A stretch of DNA of 6,435 nt. Origin: an uncultured Collinsella sp. Its GTDB lineage: Bacteria > Actinomycetota > Coriobacteriia > Coriobacteriales > Coriobacteriaceae. Location: assembly GCA_900551655.1 (NCBI GenBank), contig URWM01000090.1, positions 1 through 6,435 on the forward strand. The letters are read 5' to 3'. Below are positions 5,821 through 6,435 of this stretch, one piece after another (the stretch's first letter is position 1; each line of letters opens with the position of its first letter). Below the pieces are notes generated by a model. That model had not been told where the DNA came from. It ran no database searches and was given only the letters and a program-made list of their open reading frames with translations. Both the position numbers and the translations under genes were made by a program.

Positions 5821-5848
5821 GTTGCCGCGCCACGGGTTCGAATCCGAA
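5821..5848 (+). repeat. 28-base direct repeat, copy 2
   Basis: It matches 4584-4611 at 27 of 28 positions. The palindrome is broken here by the C-to-T change at 5843, and the outer stem of copy 1 is absent because the following sequence differs. The two copies are 1237 bases apart, with traX between them. Confidence 0.85.
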
Positions 5849-6110
5849 CTTCTCTATATATAAGAACGCTTGGCGAACAAAACCTGCCTTTTACCGACGG
5901 GAAACAAATAGCTGATGCTTTTGGAGTAAAGTGGCGCTCCAGAGATGACCGATGCCTTAACACCTATAAACCAGCTGGTCATCGCCAATATCAGAAGCTG
6001 CTGCTTCGAATACGGCCTCAGTGAAGCAACTGAGGGTTCTATTCATTTGTGAACAAAATATGGAGTGCGTGATTCCCGCCCCCGGGGGCCCTCCGGTCTG
6101 GCAATATATC
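5849..6110. other. Gene-free stretch before the rRNA leader
   Basis: No recognisable gene was found. Visible structures are a small hairpin at 5994-6007 (GAAGC/GCTTC), the 7-bp hairpin at 6016-6035 and a 12-base palindrome GCCCCCGGGGGC at 6078-6089. The rRNA promoter is expected in or near this stretch. AT-rich strings at 5855-5864 and 6103-6110 could be -10 boxes, but neither has a good -35 partner. Confidence 0.4.
6016..6035 (+). terminator. Hairpin upstream of the rRNA leader, possible weak terminator
   Basis: CCTCAGT (6016-6022) and ACTGAGG (6029-6035) form a perfect 7-bp stem with loop GAAGCA. The sequence after it (GTTCTATTCATTTG) is T-rich but interrupted. It could limit read-through into the rRNA operon. 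Confidence 0.3.
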
Positions 6111-6154
6111 TCCTTGCCGCGCGGCCCGGTCGAACCGGATCAGCCGCAAAGCGT

Positions 6155-6168
6155 GCACCTTGAGAACC
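6155..6168 (+). promoter_or_regulatory. boxA-like rRNA antitermination element
   Basis: GCACCTTGAGAACC, followed by GGATACTG, resembles actinobacterial rrn boxA segments (of the form TTTGAGAACTCAATAGTG). boxA in the nascent RNA is bound by NusB/NusE (S10) to prevent early termination of rRNA transcripts. It lies about 210 bases before 16S rRNA and is followed at once by a stem-loop, the usual order. Confidence 0.55.
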
Positions 6169-6179
6169 GGATACTGCGA

Positions 6180-6207
6180 GGATGGACACACCAGATGTGT
6201 CGCATCC
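6180..6207 (+). other. Strong stem-loop downstream of boxA
   Basis: GGATG plus GACACA (6180-6190) pairs with TGTGTC (6196-6201) and CATCC (6203-6207), with one bulged G at 6202 and loop CCAGA. Eleven base pairs in total. It may be the structured element that accompanies boxA in rrn leaders. Confidence 0.6.
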
Positions 6208-6377
6208 GGGCAGACATCGAACCATTTGAAATGGTCTAACTTGGATTTGTTTTTCGCAAGGCCGCCGAGAGGCGGCCCCGAGAAATTCCTTTTCCTATCT
6301 AATAGAACCATATGAATCGAACGGAACCGATCAGCGATGAACTGAGAGGACCGGACGGGCTCGAAGCCCAAATATTT

Positions 6378-6435
6378 TGGACGGAGAGTTCGATCCTGGC
6401 TCAGGATGAACGCTGGCGGCGCGCCTAACACATGC
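6378..6435 (+). rRNA. rrs: 16S ribosomal RNA, 5' end (partial, cut by window edge)
   Basis: GAGAGTTCGATCCTGGCTCA and the following GATGAACGCTGGCGGCGCGCC are the universal 5' end of 16S rRNA, in the form with C in GAGTTCGATCC and GGCGCGCC typical of Coriobacteriia and other Actinobacteria. Aligning GAG (6386-6388) with E. coli positions 9-11 puts position 1 near 6378. Only about 58 bases are visible. The start is approximate to a few bases. Confidence 0.96.

Larger units (their letters stand above)
6120..6377 (+). promoter_or_regulatory. rRNA operon leader with serial stem-loops
   Basis: This is the transcribed leader before 16S rRNA, inferred from position, the boxA-like element and dense local pairing. 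Perfect hairpins are CCGGT/ACCGG (6126-6138), ACCATT/AATGGT (6221-6235), GGCCGCC-GAGA-GGCGGCC with a GNRA-type tetraloop (6260-6277) and GGGCT/AGCCC (6357-6369), the last just before the 16S start. The longest stem is listed separately at 6180-6207. The left border and transcription start are not known; no convincing promoter was found. Confidence 0.6.

Noticed and set aside
5596..6024. Plus-strand frame of 142 codons between traX and the rRNA operon
   Set aside because: It reads straight through an intrinsic terminator and the tRNA-like repeat, has no good ribosome binding site and no recognisable family.
5565..6183. Nine-base match TGCGAGGAT at 5565 and 6175
   Set aside because: A match this short is expected by chance in a window of this size, and the flanks do not align.
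6039..6431. Minus-strand frame of 130 codons over the rRNA leader and 16S start
   Set aside because: It overlaps 16S rRNA and its structured leader, with no protein similarity visible.

Overview
The window looks like chromosomal DNA of a Coriobacteriia actinobacterium, most likely Collinsella or a close relative. The evidence is the GC-rich coding sequence, the 5' end of a 16S rRNA gene of actinobacterial/coriobacterial type at the right edge, and an actinobacterial-style rrn leader. The genus is inferred from the appearance of the 16S start and was not checked by a search.

Layout. Positions 1-36 hold the last codons of an upstream gene, probably an OmpR-type response regulator, which overlaps by ATGA the start of a complete sensor histidine kinase (33-1496). 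After a short leader with a hairpin come purC (SAICAR synthase, best start GTG at 1606) and, with no gap, a small charged two-helix membrane protein (2494-3069). A strong intrinsic terminator at 3099-3131 closes this unit. An M29-type metallo-aminopeptidase follows (best start 3159). Its last codons contain the -35 box of a promoter for tRNA-Lys(UUU) (4468-4543), which has its own terminator.

From the tRNA terminator to the rRNA leader (about 4584-6110) the sequence changes character. It contains a GC-rich patch made of tRNA-like pieces, a visibly AT-richer orphan traX-family gene (4689-5486), a stretch with no recognisable gene, a second terminator carrying the same 28-base tail as the tRNA-Lys terminator, and more gene-free sequence. 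The 3' end of tRNA-Lys is duplicated exactly over 16 bases at 4652-4667, inside what looks like a tRNA-Lys remnant lacking its anticodon arm. Together these suggest an acquisition or rearrangement scar at the tRNA-Lys locus with traX as cargo. This is inference; no integrase or other transfer gene is present.

The right end (about 6120-6377) is a structured rRNA leader with a boxA-like antitermination element and a series of stem-loops, leading into 16S rRNA (from about 6378, cut by the window edge).

Most genes are housekeeping and no complete new system is visible. The most interesting part is the tRNA-Lys/traX/repeat region.
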